DNA of 64,000 bases from Symbiodinium natans (lineage: Eukaryota; Sar; Dinophyceae; Suessiales; Symbiodiniaceae). Where the stretch lies: the NCBI GenBank assembly GCA_905221605.1, contig CAJNDS010000001.1, positions 1,993,525 through 2,057,524 of the forward strand. Direction: 5' to 3'. Of the stretch, positions 1 through 10,708 are shown one piece after another. Within the stretch, counting starts at the first letter, position 1. Each line of letters starts with the position of its first letter. The notes beneath the pieces were generated by a model. That model was not told the origin of the DNA. It did no database searches and worked only from the letters and a program-made list of their open reading frames with translations. Position numbers and translations under genes: made by a program.

Positions 1-376
1 GAAGATGCAGAAAACGATCCAAAAGCACATCTGTTGGAGGAAGAGAGAAGGAGAGAGGAGAGATACCAAGGATTGCAAGGATTGCATATTTAATGGGAAG
101 AGCAAGGAAGAGAATAGAAGACAGATGAATAGAGAAGATGGCGCTCTTCTTTATCTATTCTCTCTCCCTTGTTTCTCCCTTCCCTCTTTCTTTTCGAAAT
201 GAGAAAAACAAAAAGGAAGAACTATGAGAAGGAGAAGAGTAAGGAAAGGAACAGAAGAGATAGGCCGAGAGGATGAATATGATGGAGTATTATGGAAAGG
301 CTCACGCGCAAGGAGTCACCCTCTGCTTACCTTTTCACTGCTTTATCATATGAGTTCCTTTCTTGTGTTTTATCAG
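1..376. repeat. Dispersed duplicate, copy A
   Basis: This segment recurs almost unchanged at 893-1288. Both copies start GAAGATGCAGAAAACGATCC and end in TTTTATCAG. Copy A has a 9-10-base doubling of the GGATTGCA motif that copy B lacks, and copy B has about 34 bases around 1021-1054 that copy A lacks. The strand is purine-rich with CT-rich blocks; short ORFs overlap it on both strands but show no protein-like composition, so I do not call a gene. Confidence 0.85.
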
Positions 377-892
377 TTAAAAGGAAGCGGAAGAAGAGAA
401 GGGAAAGGGAAGTGAGAGAGGAAAGATAACAAGGATGCTATGTTTCCCGAAGCGTGCTGCAAGGAATAGAAGAGACAGGAAGCAAGGAGACGGAATCACA
501 AAATAAGGCGCAAAGCTGTACATATCATCTCTCCCTTGTCTCTCCCTATTCCCTTTCGAACTAGAAAAAACCATTCTTGCTTTTCACAGATAGGTTCCCT
601 CTCTCCTCTTCAGGAAATCCCCTTTCCCTTATGTTGCTTTTTGAAGCGAATAAGAAAAATAGCAGATAAGAAGAGAGGAAAGGGTCAATTTCCCTCCCTA
701 TCTCTTATGTTGCTTTTCCTTCTTGTGGGGTGTCCCTGTTTCTCTTGAAGATGCAGAAAACGATTGAAAAGGACACCCGTTCCATCGCCCATGTGTAGGG
801 AAAGAGAGAGAATCATGAGCATCAGCTGGGCTTGCTGCCAATCCAACATGGGCGTCCCTTTTAATCGCAGTCTGTGTCCTTTTTTCTCGCTT
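377..892. other. Spacer between duplicates; no gene seen
   Basis: AG/CT-rich sequence of the same character as the duplicates. A third partial copy of the duplicate's start (GAAGATGCAGAAAACGAT) lies at about 748-765, so the family is probably a longer interspersed repeat broken into pieces. No coding signal is visible. Confidence 0.5.
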
Positions 893-1288
893 GAAGATGC
901 AGAAAACGATCCAAAAGCACATCTGTTGGAGGAAGAGAGAAGGAGAGAGGAGAGATACCAAGGATTGCATATTTAATGGGAAGAGCAAGGAAGAGAATAG
1001 AAGACAGATGAATAGAGAAGAGGGAGAGACAAAACAAGGCGCAGAGAAGATGGCACTCTTCTTTATCTATTCTCTCTCCCTTGTTTCTCCCTTCCCTCTT
1101 TCTTTTCGAAATGAGAAAAACAAAAAGGAAGAACTATGAGAAGGAGAAGAGTAAGGAAAGGAACAGAAGAGATAGGCCGAGAGGATGAATATGATGGAGT
1201 ATTATGGAAAGGCTCACGCGCAAGGAGTCACCCTCTGCTTACCTTTCCACTGCTTTATCATATGAGTTCCTTTCTTGTGTTTTATCAG
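893..1288. repeat. Dispersed duplicate, copy B
   Basis: Second copy of the segment at 1-376, with the indels described there. It runs directly into the 53-bp tandem array that begins near 1310, so the array may have grown at the edge of this older repeat. Confidence 0.85.
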
Positions 1289-1309
1289 CAGAAGAGAAGG
1301 GAAAAGCAA

Positions 1310-3895
1310 AAATTGAGCCCAACATTTTAGGACCAGGGCTTGCGATCTGACTCTTTGGAGCAAAAATCGATTCCAAAATCTTAGGGACCAGGGCTTGCGA
1401 TGTTACTCTTTGGAGCAAGAAATGAGCCCAAAATCTTAAAGACCGGGGCTTGCGATTTCACCTTTTGGAGCAAATACTGGGCCCAAAATCTTAGGGACCA
1501 GGGCTTGCAATTTGACTCCGTGGAGCACAAATCGACCCCGAAGTCTTAGGGACCAGGGCTTGCGATTTGACTCTGTGGAGCACAAATCGACCCCGAAAAC
1601 TTAGGGACCAGGGCTTGCGATTTGACTCTTTGGAGCAAAAATCGACCCAAAAATCTAAGGGACCAGGGCTTGGCGCAAAAACTGGGCCCCAAATCTTAGG
1701 GACCAGGGCTTGCGATGTCACTCTTTGGAGCAAAATTGAACCCAAAGTCTTAGGGACCAGGGCTTGCGATTTGACTCTTTGGAGCAAAAACTGGGCCCAA
1801 AATCTTAGGGAGCAGGGTTTGCGATTTGACTCTTTGGAGCAAAAACTGGGCCCCAAATCTTAGGGACCAGGGCTTGCGGTTTGACTCTTTGGAGCAAAAA
1901 TTGACCCAAAATCTTAGGGACCAGGGCTTGCGATTTGACTCTTTGAACCAAAAACTGGGCCCAAAATCTTAGGGACAAGGGCTTGCGATGTCACTCTTTG
2001 GAGCAAAAAATGAACCCAAAATCTTAGGGACCAGGGCTTGCGATTTGACTCTTTGGAGCAAAAACTGGGCCCCAAATCTTAGGGACCAGGGCTTGCGATT
2101 TGACTCTTTGGAGCAAAAATTGGAACCCAAAATCTTAGGGACCAGGGCTTGCGATTTGACTCTTCGGAGCAAAAACTGGCCCAAGATCTTAGGGACCAGG
2201 GCTTGCGATGTCACTCTTTGGAGCAACAATGAATGCAAAATCTTAGGGACCAGGGCCTGCGATTTGACTCTTTGGAGCAAAAATTGACCCAAAATCTTAG
2301 GGACCAGGGCTTGCGATTTGACTCTTTGAACCAAAAACTGGGCCCAAAATCTTAGGGACCAGGGCTTGCGATGTCACTCTTTGGAGCAAAAATTGAACCC
2401 AAAATCTTAGGGACCAGGACTTGCGATGTCACTCTTTGGAGCAAAAACTGGGCCCCCAATCTTAGGAACCAGAGCTTGCGATGTCACTCTTTGGAGCAAA
2501 AATTGAACCCAAAATCTTAGGGACCAGGGCTTGCGATTTGACTCTTCGGAGCAAAATCTGGGCCCAAGATCTTAGGGACCAGGGCTTGCGATTTGACTCT
2601 TTGGAGCAACAATGAATGCAAAATCTTAGGGACCAGGGCCTGCGATTTGACTCTTTGGAGCAAAAACTGGGCCCCAAATCTTAGGGACCAGGGCTTGCGA
2701 TGTCACTCTTTGGGGCAAAAATTGAACCCAAAATCTTAGGGACCAGAGCTTGCGATGTCACTCTTTGGAGCAAAAACTGGGCCCCAAATCTTAGGGACCA
2801 GGGCTTGCGATTTGACTCTTCGGAGCAAAAAACGAACCCAAAATCTTAAGGACCAGGGCTTGCGATGTCACTCTTTGGAGCAAAAATTGAACCCAAAATC
2901 TTAGGGACCAGGACTTGCGATGTCACTCTTTGGGGACCAGGGCTTGCGATGTCACTCTTTGGAGCAAAAAATGAACCCAAAATCTTAGGGACCAGGGCTT
3001 GCGATGTTACTCTTTGGAGCAAAAACTGGGCCCCAAATCTTAGGGACCAGGGCTTGCGATGTCACTCTTTGGAGCAAAAATTGAACCCAAAATCTTAGGG
3101 ACCAGGACTTGCGATGTCACTCTTTGGAGCAAAAACTGGGCCCCCAATCTTAGGAACCAGAGCTTGCGATGTCACTCTTTGGAGCAAAAATTGAACCCAA
3201 AATCTTAGGGACCAGGACTTGCGATGTCACTCTTTGGAGCAAAAACTGGGCCCCCAATCTTAGGACCAGAGCTTGCGATGTCACTCTTTGGAGCAAAAAT
3301 TGAACCCAAAATCTTAGGGACCAGGGCTTGCGATTTGACTCTTCGGAGCAAAAACTGGGCCCCAAATCTTAGGGACCAGGGCTTGCGATGTTACTCTTTG
3401 GAGCAACTGGGCCAAAGATCTTAGGGACCAGGGCTTGCGATGTCACTCTTTTGGGCAAGAAATGAGCCCAAAATCTTAGGGAGCAGGGCTTGCGATTTGA
3501 CCCTTTGGAGCAAAAACTGTGCCCCAAATCTTAGGGACCAGGGCTTGCGGTTTGACTCTGTGGAGCAAAAATTGAACCCGAAATCTTCGGGACCAGGGCT
3601 TGCGATTTGACTCTTCGGAGCAAGAAATGAGCCCAAAATCTTAAGGACCAGCTTGCTTTGGAGCAAAAAACTGAGTCCAAAATCTTAGGGACCAGGGCTT
3701 GCGATTTGACTCTTTGGAGCAAAAACTGGGCCCCAAATAATAGGGACCAGGGCTTGCGATGTTACTCTTTGGGGCAAGAAATGAGCCCAAAATCTTAGGG
3801 AGTAGGGCTTGCGATGTTACTCTTTGGGGCAAGAAATGAGCTCAAAATCTTAGGGACCAGGGCTTGCGATGTCACTTTTTGGAGCAAAAACTGTG
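1310..3895. repeat. 53-bp tandem repeat array (about 49 units)
   Basis: The unit reads roughly AAAATCTTAGGGACCAGGGC then TTGCGATTTGACTCTTTGG and AGCAAAAACTGGGCCC. Units differ by point changes (GATTTGAC versus GATGTCAC; TTGGAGC versus TTCGGAGC) and by a few truncations, for example near 2930, 3400 and 3650. Variants recur as multi-unit blocks, which suggests growth by unequal exchange of several units at a time. Because 53 is not divisible by three, all six frames run open for long stretches; the resulting ORFs (1491-1856, 1969-2334, 3421-3666 and others) are artefacts of the repeat, not genes. Each unit contains CTTAGGGACC, a weak echo of the telomere unit. Confidence 0.95.
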
Positions 3896-4262
3896 CCCTA
3901 GTATTGGGGGGAGGAGGGCTCGTGATTTAGTATTGGGAGGAGGCCCGGGGCTTGTAAATAGTATTGGGGGGAGGCCCCGGCTCGTGATTTAGTATTGCGG
4001 GAGGCCCGGGCTCGTGATTTAGTATTGGGGGGAGGCCCGGGCTCGTGATTTAGTATTGGGGGGAGGCCCGGCCTCGTAATTTGGAGGCCCGGCTCGTGAT
4101 TTAGCAGGGGCTCGTGATTTAGTATTGGGGGGAGGCCCAGGCTGGTGATTTAGTATTGCGGGAAGGCCCGGGCTCGTAATTTAGTATTGGGGGGAGGCCC
4201 GCGCTCGTGATTTAGTATTGGGGGGAGGCCCGGGCTCGTGGTTTAGTATTGGGGGGAGGAGG
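3896..4262. repeat. 31-bp GC-rich tandem repeat
   Basis: About a dozen degenerate units of TTTAGTATTGGGGGGAGGCC followed by CGGGCTCGTGA. It takes over directly from the 53-bp array with no unique sequence between them. Confidence 0.9.
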
Positions 4263-4279
4263 ATGCCCCAGCCCCCACC

Positions 4280-5205
4280 CCCCATTTGGAAATAAATGAA
4301 TTAATTGAATATTGAATTAATTCAATTAATTCAAGTAATTGATTTATTTCCAAAGGGGAGGTGGAATTAATTGAATTAATTGAATTAATTCAATTATTTC
4401 AATTAATTCAAGTAATTCATTTATTTCCAAATGGGGGGGATTCCCGGGGGGGGGTGGGGGCTGGGGAATCCCTTTGGAAATAAATGAACTAATTCAATTA
4501 ATTGAATTAATTGAATTAATTGAATTAATTGAATTAATTGAATTGATTGAATTAATTGAATTAATTGAATTAATTGAATTAATTGAATTAATTGAATTAA
4601 TTCAATTAATTCATTTATTTCCAAAGGGGAGGTGGAATTAATTGAATTAATTGAATTAATTCAATTATTTCAATTAATTCAATTAATTCAATTAATTCAT
4701 TTATTTCCAAATGGGGGGGGATTCCCCAGCCCCCACCCCCCCCCCCTTTGGAAATAAATGAATTAATTGAATTAATTGAATTAATTGAGTTAATTGAATT
4801 TCAATTAATTCAATTAATTCAATTAATTCATTTATTTCCAAAGGGGAGGTGGAATTAATTGAATTAATTGAATTAATTGAAATTATTGCAATTAATTCAA
4901 TTAATTCAATTAATTCATTTATTTCCAAAGGGGGGGGAAGGGTGGGGGCTGGGGAATCCCCCCATTTGGAAATAATTGAATTAATTGAATTAATTGAATT
5001 AATTGAATTAATTGAATTAATTGAATCAATTCAATTAATTCAATTAATTCAATTAATTCCACTCCCCCCTTTGGAAATAAACGAATTAATTGAATTAATT
5101 GAATTAATTCAATTAATTCAATTAATTCATTTATTTCCAAAGGGGGGGGGGTGGGGGCTGGGGAATCCCCCCCATTTGGAAATGAATGAACTAATTGAAC
5201 CAAAT
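4280..5205. repeat. AATT-rich hairpin array
   Basis: Runs of GAATTAATT on one side face runs of CAATTAATT on the other, so each block folds into a long hairpin. Blocks are delimited by TTTGGAAATAAATGAATT and its inverse AATTCATTTATTTCCAAA, separated by G- or C-rich linkers such as GGGGGTGGGGGCTGGGGAAT. At least five such hairpins occur head to tail. ORFs made of ELIELIELI or QLIQLIQLI come from this repeat. Confidence 0.95.
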
Positions 5206-5211
5206 TATTTA

Positions 5212-5945
5212 AACTATCGCGGCTCGATTTGGCCAAATTTTGCCGGGCAGCCTGCGGGCAAAATTTGGCCAAATCGGGCTGCTCTTCGTATGCCATGAGA
5301 AATGCGCGGCTCGATTTGGCCAAATTTTGCCCGGAGGCTGCCCGGCAAAATTTGGCCAAATCGAGCCGCGCATTTCTCAGCGCGTACGACGAGCAGCCCG
5401 ATTTGGCCAAATTTTTTGCCCGCAGACTTTACCGGCAAAATTTGCCCAAATAGAGCCGCGCTAGTTTTAACTAATTTCGGGCCTCTCCAGAAAGGCGCGG
5501 CTCGATTGGCCAGATTTTTGGCCGGGCAGTTCTGCTGGGCAAAATTTGGGCCAATCGGGCTGCTCGTCGAACGCGATTTGAGAAATGCGCGGCTCGATTG
5601 GCCAAAATTTTTTGCCGGCAGCCTCGGGCCCAAAATTGGCAAACCCCCCCCGAGCCGCGCCTTCTGAAGGCCCGATTTTAAAATATCGCGGCTCGAGTCG
5701 GCCAAATTTGCGGGCAGGATTCCCGGGCAAAATTGGCCAAAATTTTCGGCTGCCATTCGTTATGCGATTGAGAATGCGTTTGGCTCGATTTGGCCAAATT
5801 TTGCCCGGCGGCTGAACCGGCAAAATTTGGCCCAAATCGAGCCGCGATATTGTAAATAATTCGGGCCTCCAGAAGGCGCTGGCTCGATTTGGCCAAATTT
5901 GCCGGGCAGCTCCGGGGACAAAATTTGCCAAAAATCGAGGCTGGG
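5212..5945. repeat. Array of GGCTCGATTTGGCCAAATTTT palindromes
   Basis: About nine copies of a unit in which CGCGGCTCGATTTGGCCAAA plus TTTTGCC faces GGCAAAATTTGGCCAAATCG plus AGCCGCG, so each unit is an imperfect inverted repeat of about 60-75 bp with a short GC-rich loop. The spacers (for example TTTCTCAGCGCGTACGACGA) are also shared between units. The array is enclosed on both sides by AATT hairpin repeats, as if it had inserted into them or been captured by them. Confidence 0.9.
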
Positions 5946-5949
5946 GGGG

Positions 5950-6615
5950 TGGGGGTCTGGGGAATCCCCCCATTTGGAAAAAATTAAATTTAAGAAATTA
6001 ATTGAATTTAATTGAATTAATTGAATTAATTGAATTAATTGAATTACTTTGAATTAATTGTTATTAATTGAATTAATCAATTAATTACATTAATTCAATT
6101 AATTCCAAAACCCCCCCTTGGAAATAAATGAATTAATTGAATTAATTGAATTAATTGAATTAATTCAATTAATTCAATTAATTCAATTAATTCAATTAAT
6201 TCATTTATTTCCAAAGGGGGGGGAGGGGTGGGGGCTGGGGAATCCCCCCCATTTGGAAATAAATGAATTAATTGAATCAATTGAATCAATCGAAATAATT
6301 CAACTAATTCAATTAATTCAATTAATTCATTTATTTCCAAAGGGGAGGTGGAATTAATTGAATTAGTTGAATTAATTCCAATTAATTCAATTAATTCAAT
6401 TAATTTAATTAATTCAATTAATTCATTTATTTCCAAAGGGGGGGGTTCAATTAATTCAAGTAATTCAATTAATTCAATTAATTCAATTAATTCAATTAAT
6501 TCAACTAATTCAATTAATCCCACCCCCCCCTTTGGAAATAAATGAATTAATTGAATTAATTCATTAATGAATTAATTGATTAAATTCATTAAATTCCAGG
6601 GGGAAAGTGGAAATT
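5950..6615. repeat. AATT-rich hairpin array, right block
   Basis: Same family as 4280-5205, with the same TTTGGAAATAAATGAATT borders and G/C-rich linkers, resuming after the GGCCAAATTTT palindrome array. It decays into AATTAATGAATTAA-type sequence near 6550-6615. Confidence 0.9.
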
Positions 6616-6663
6616 AAGGAATTTAATGAATTAAATTCTGTCTGTGCAACCCTACAGGACCTA

Positions 6664-6766
6664 AAATAGGGTCTATTTGGAACATGGCTCTTGTGAATAA
6701 GTATACGTTTTGGGACCTGTTTTCCTCTTGTAAATACGATTCCCAGCTTCCAAATAGACCCTATTT
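6664..6766. mobile_element. Short palindromic element, exact 19-bp inverted ends
   Basis: AAATAGGGTCTATTTGGAA at 6664-6682 is repeated exactly, inverted, at 6748-6766, around a 65-bp unique loop. The form is that of a non-autonomous foldback/MITE-type element. No target-site duplication is obvious and no transposase gene is present in the window. The AAATAGGGTC core also occurs in the ends of the family at 21059-21161. Confidence 0.7.
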
Positions 6767-6775
6767 AAGCTGCAC

Positions 6776-6862
6776 ACGGGGGGCGGGGGGGGCGGTGGGG
6801 CGGGCGGGGGGCGGGGCGGAGGGGGCGGGGGGGGGCGGGGGGGGGCGGGGCGGGGGGGGTTG
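6776..6862. repeat. G-rich tract
   Basis: Runs of 4-9 G broken by single C, A or T, capable of G-quadruplex formation on the plus strand. Confidence 0.8.
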
Positions 6863-7138
6863 GGTGCCTTGGACGCTTAACGTCTATTCTGCGCGTGCTC
6901 TTTGTTTTCTTGGATTCTTCACGAAAACCAATTCTGAAATTGGGTTCTCGTTTGGCGCTTCAATGCGGAAGGCGTTCTATCGGATCGCTTCTTGGAGAGT
7001 TTTCACGGGAGGCCGCGGGGACGACACGGTCAAGGGAGGGGGTTCGGAACATTTTGCTGGGAGAGGGGCGTGGCGGGGAGCGTGACATTCGGTTGATGGG
7101 CAGGGGAATTGGGACACGTGGATGCCCCTGCATGCCCT
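6863..7138. other. Unique-looking spacer, no gene assigned
   Basis: The longest ORF running through here (6895-7665, plus) continues into the CCCTCCGCG array and a G-tract, so it is not credible. CGTCTATTCTGCG at about 6881 recurs twice near 7408-7441 on the other side of the array. Confidence 0.4.
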
Positions 7139-7139
7139 C

Positions 7140-7372
7140 CGCGTTTGCAAGCCCTCCGCGCCCTCCGCGCCCTCCGCGACCCGCGCCCTCCGCGCCCTCC
7201 ACGCGCTCCGCGCGCTCCGCGCGCTCCGCACCCTCCGCACCCTCCGCGCCCTCCGCGCCCTCCGCGCCCTCCGCGCCCTCCGCACCCTCCGCGCCCTCCG
7301 CGCCCTCCGCGCCCTCCGCGCCCTCCGCGCCCTCCGCGCCCTCCGCGCCCTCCGCGCCCTTCGCGCCCCCGC
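7140..7372. repeat. CCCTCCGCG 9-bp tandem array
   Basis: About 25 units of CCCTCCGCG with CCCTCCGCA and CGCTCCGCG variants. Nine bases is a multiple of three, so all frames read as tripeptide repeats (PSA, PPR, ALR or their inverse). I regard these ORFs as artefacts, because there are no splice-compatible neighbours. Confidence 0.9.
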
Positions 7373-7504
7373 CCGGGACACAGTGTGCTGATGTAAGCGT
7401 GCGTTGCGACTATTCTGCGGGTGCGTTGCGTCTATTCTGCGGGTGTTTCGTTTGTAAAGTATTTGTTTACAAGGCACGCACGTGCAGCATAGCCTTTAAG
7501 TGTC

Positions 7505-7611
7505 CATCTTACGGGCGGGGGGGGGGGGGGGGGGGGAGGCGGGGGTGGGGGGGGGGGGTGGGGTGGGGGGGCGGAGGGGGCGGGGGGCGGGGGGGGGGGG
7601 GGCAGGGGGGC
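7505..7611. repeat. G-rich tract with long poly-G
   Basis: Includes an uninterrupted run of about 18 G and many shorter ones. The exact length in the assembly should be treated with caution. Confidence 0.8.
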
Positions 7612-7619
7612 CAACAAAG

Positions 7620-7905
7620 GCTGGGCGAAGACATGCTCAGAATAAGGCGTGAACTGGCACCCTAAACCCTCAAACCAGAATCTTCAGAAATCCTAAACGA
7701 GCCCGGCAAGGCCCTAAATCTCTACACCCCGAAGCCCAAGCACCACAACCCGGACACCCTGAACAACTTAAACGCCCAACATGCTAACACCCAAAGCCAA
7801 CAACCACAAAAAAACACACGACGAAGAGACTGACGAAGTCCGGAGCCTCTAGAAACCTGATAGGCCCTAAATCTCCCAGACCTATAACTCCTTCTTCGAA
7901 AAACA
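7620..7905. other. Degenerate telomere-like/A-C-rich spacer
   Basis: First stretch from the left with recognisable CCTAAACC fragments (for example CACCCTAAACCCTCAAACC near 7660). No exon-like open frame with GC-rich composition was found. Confidence 0.4.
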
Positions 7906-7908
7906 CAA

Positions 7909-7966
<58 letters not shown>

Positions 7967-8172
7967 GTGTGTATGTATGTATGTATGTATGTATGTATGT
8001 ATGTATGTATGTATGTATGTATGTATGTATGTATGTATGTATGTATGTCTGTCTGTATGTATGTATGTATGTATGTATGTATGTATGTATGTATGTATGT
8101 ATGTATGTATGTATGTATGTATGTATGTATGTATGTATGTATACATATATATACATATATATATATATAGGT
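7906..8172. repeat. (AT)n/(ATGT)n microsatellite
   Basis: ACACATAT-type AT repeats, then about 45 units of ATGT (7966-8140) with one TCTG interruption near 8047, then AT repeats again. Overlapping ORFs ([11 protein letters not shown] or YIHTYIHTY) are translations of the repeat. Confidence 0.95.
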
Positions 8173-8678
8173 ATATAACCACATATAAGCCCAATATATG
8201 TCCCCATAGCCTGGACCTGGAACCCGGAACCCTAAAAGCTCCTACCCGAACCCCTAAACATTGAACCCCTAATACCCCTAAAACCCACAGTCAAAAAAGC
8301 TTGGGGCCCAACCCTACACCACAAACACCCTAAAACCCAAAACCCCAGAAGACCTTAAAACTTGACCACCAAAGTCTAAACCCAAACCTGCAGAAGACCC
8401 TAAACCCTAAACCCTAAATTACTAACCTTCAACCTTAAACCCTAAGCCCTAAAACCCTAAGCCCTAACTCTGAGGAACCATCCCGTAGGGAAACCCCTAA
8501 AAAACCCGAAGCCCTAAACCCTAAACCCTAAACCCTAAACCCTAAACCCTAAACCCTAAACCCTAAACCCCGGACCCTGGGCGGCCCCGGCCGCCCTGGC
8601 CCCCTTCGCCGCGGCGCAGGCGGCAGATGCCTGGGGTGCCAGGGCCTGGTCAACGAGTTGTTATTGGGATATTTAGGG

Positions 8679-8935
8679 TTTAGGGTTTAGGGTTTCGGGT
8701 TTAGGGTTGAGGGTTTAGGGTTTAGGGTGTCAGGTTTCGGGTTTAGGGTTAGGGCTTACGGTGTAGGGTGTAGTACGGTGTAGTAGGGTGTAGTAGGGTA
8801 GGGTGTAGTAGAGTGTAGTAGGGCGTAGTAGGGTGTAGTAGGGTGTAGTAGGGTGTAGTAGGTGTAGTAGGTGTAGTAGATGTAGTAGGTGTAGTAGGTG
8901 TAGTAGGGTGTAGGGTGTAGGGTGTAGGGTGGGGT
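8679..8935. repeat. TTTAGGG array grading into GTGTAGTAGG variants
   Basis: Starts as TTTAGGG/TTTCGGG and becomes about 15 units of GTAGTAGGGT or GTAGTAGGT before returning to GTGTAGG. It shows local takeover of the array by a mutated unit. Confidence 0.85.
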
Positions 8936-9584
8936 GCAGGTTTCGGAGCGCTTACGGGCATTTTAGGGTCTTTCGAGGGGGTCTTGGAGTTATGGTGTTC
9001 TTTTCGTCTGCAGAGCATAAATCTTTCGATTTGGAAGAAAGGAAGCATTCGTATTGGGGTTTTGTTTTGGGCCTAAACCCCAGCTTAAGTTTCTCGCAGA
9101 CGACCAAGCCTCCAATCCCAAAAGGGGTGCCCAGATCTTCCAAGACCCCTTAATGAATTAAGGAACATACCCTCACTCATAATAAGGATCCATAGTATAA
9201 ATGAGGGTGTATTCTTTCAATAAAGGGTTTTCGAAGATCTGAGTGCCTAAGGTTTTTTGGTTTCAGGTCCCACTTCTAGCTGTACTTCGAAGCCAATGAG
9301 AAGCCCCTTAAAGCGCAAGTACCCTAGCATGCTTGCAATTGGGCTGTAGGTACAGAACTGCCATGACCCTCCAAGCACCCTTTGTTGCCCAACACGGCGG
9401 CTGTCAGGGAAGCGGAACCCTGAACCCTAAAAACCCTGAAAACCCTGAAAACCCTAAAAACCCCAAACCCTAAACCCTAAACCCTATACACCCTGTAAAT
9501 CCTATAAACCCTTATAAACCTTAAAAATCCTCAAAACCCAAAAAACCCTAAAAAAAAACCGAAAAACCCAAAAATCTGAGAAAA

Positions 9585-9655
9585 TTGGACGCCTCCTTCC
9601 GGAGCTCCAGCTGACCCAGCAAGCTCTCGAAGCGATCCAGGCACCCTGCAGAGGT
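9585..9655 (-). CDS. Internal exon candidate, unrecognised protein
   Basis: On the minus strand this GC-rich stretch reads AGCLDRFESLLGQLELRKE in an open frame, a typical helical, leucine-rich soluble protein segment. It lies between degenerate telomere-like repeats. Exact splice sites were not resolved and I recognise no family. Confidence 0.5.
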
Positions 9656-9659
9656 GTCT

Positions 9660-9835
9660 GGGGCTTGGGGGCTTGGGGGGTTGGGGGTTTGGGGTTTAGG
9701 GTTTAGGGGTTTAGGGGTTTAGGGGTTTAGGGGTTTAGGGGTTTAGGGGTTTAGGGTTTAGGTTTTAGGGTCTAGGGGTTTAGGGGCTCAGGGTTTAGTG
9801 GTTTCAGGGTCTAGGGGTTTGGGGTTTAGGGTTTA
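9660..9835. repeat. TTTAGGGG (8-bp) telomere-variant array
   Basis: GTTTAGGG units with an extra G (GTTTAGGG|G) repeated about ten times, preceded by TTGGGGG-type variants. The extra G is fixed across neighbouring units. Confidence 0.85.
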
Positions 9836-10329
9836 CCCTGCAACCCTAATCCCTGAACAGGAAAACCCCAGATCAAATTAGGAACAGAAGAACCGACTAC
9901 ATGAAAGATAATTAGTGTCCAGGCCCGTCCCCCTCCCCCCGATATGAAAGATAACTTCGCCTTCGGCTCATCTAAACCCCAGAAGCCTTCGTCAGTCCCC
10001 AAAACACTCGACGCTCAACCCTGTTGCCCTGTTGAGCTCGAAGCCCTCATGAACCCCCCCTAGAAATAAAGGCAACTCAGAACAGCCTTAAGCCGAAATT
10101 TCACAGCCTGCGCTTGAGCCGAAATTCCACAGCCTGCCTGCACCCCTCCCCTACACGGTCAAACTTGTTAAGGGTAATGCGATTTAGGGTTCAGGGTTTA
10201 GCAACCGGGTTAGGGTTTAGGGTTTGGGCCACAAGCTCGGTACATACCCGTAAATCCCTAAACCCTAAACCCTAAACCCTAAACCTTAAACCCTAAACCC
10301 TAAACCCTCCAAGTAGGAATTGGGTTTTC

Positions 10330-10430
10330 GGGTAGCCCAAGACATCTCCAAGCCGAAGGCATCGCTTTCTGTTCTCTCGGAGAGGTCGCGTGGCTCCAAG
10401 CTTCCGGAGACTCCGATAGCCCTTGGGTTT
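10330..10430 (-). CDS. Internal exon candidate, unrecognised
   Basis: The minus strand is open and reads AIGVSGSLEPRDLSERTESD followed by AFGLEMSWA. It is flanked by CCCTAAA on the left and TTTTAGGG on the right, the usual exon setting in this window. Other frames are also open, so frame and strand are not certain. Confidence 0.4.
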
Positions 10431-10535
10431 TAGGGTTTAGGGGTTTAGGGTTTTAGGGTTTTAGGGTTTTTAGGGTTTTAGGGTTTTAGGGTTTTAGGGT
10501 TTTAGGGTTTTAGGGTTTCAGGGTTTTAGGGTTTA
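10428..10535. repeat. TTTTAGGG (8-bp) telomere-variant array
   Basis: About eleven units of TTTTAGGG, one T longer than the standard unit, homogenised across the block. Confidence 0.85.
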
Positions 10536-10624
10536 GGGATGTTCCTCACAAATCACAGGTGGATCCTGGTGGCATTTTGACAGGGCATTAACCATATGGT
10601 AATCCGTACCCTACATTGAAAAAA

Positions 10625-10708
10625 ACAATCTCGCACAAAACCCGAACGGCCGCTCGATCGCCTTCGCACTCCGGCATGCGCTGGCCGTAGGGCTGATGCA
10701 GCCTTGAA
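10625..10708 (-). CDS. Internal exon candidate, unrecognised
   Basis: The minus strand reads LHQPYGQRMPECEGDRAAVR then VLCEI in an open frame between repeats. The plus strand is also open here (NGRSIAFALRHALAVGLMQP), so the strand is chosen mainly from the neighbours. Confidence 0.35.

Noticed and set aside
4-1330. Short ORFs over the duplicated left segment (5-202, 224-415, 891-1139, 1136-1330)
   Set aside because: They sit in a purine/pyrimidine-biased repeat, occur on both strands, and show no protein-like composition.
1491-3832. ORFs of 60-121 codons in the 53-bp array
   Set aside because: All frames are open because the repeat unit lacks stops; the peptides are shifted copies of one another.
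6895-7665. 256-codon plus-strand ORF
   Set aside because: Most of it is translated CCCTCCGCG repeat and poly-G.
7722-8207. YIHTYIHT and MYVCMYVC ORFs
   Set aside because: Pure translation of the ATGT microsatellite in three frames on both strands.
8574-8655. Alanine-rich exon at 8.6 kb
   Set aside because: Both strands are open and Ala/Gly/Pro-rich (LVDQALAPQASAACAAAKGA on minus, AAPAALAPFAAAQAADAWGA on plus); GC content alone could explain it.
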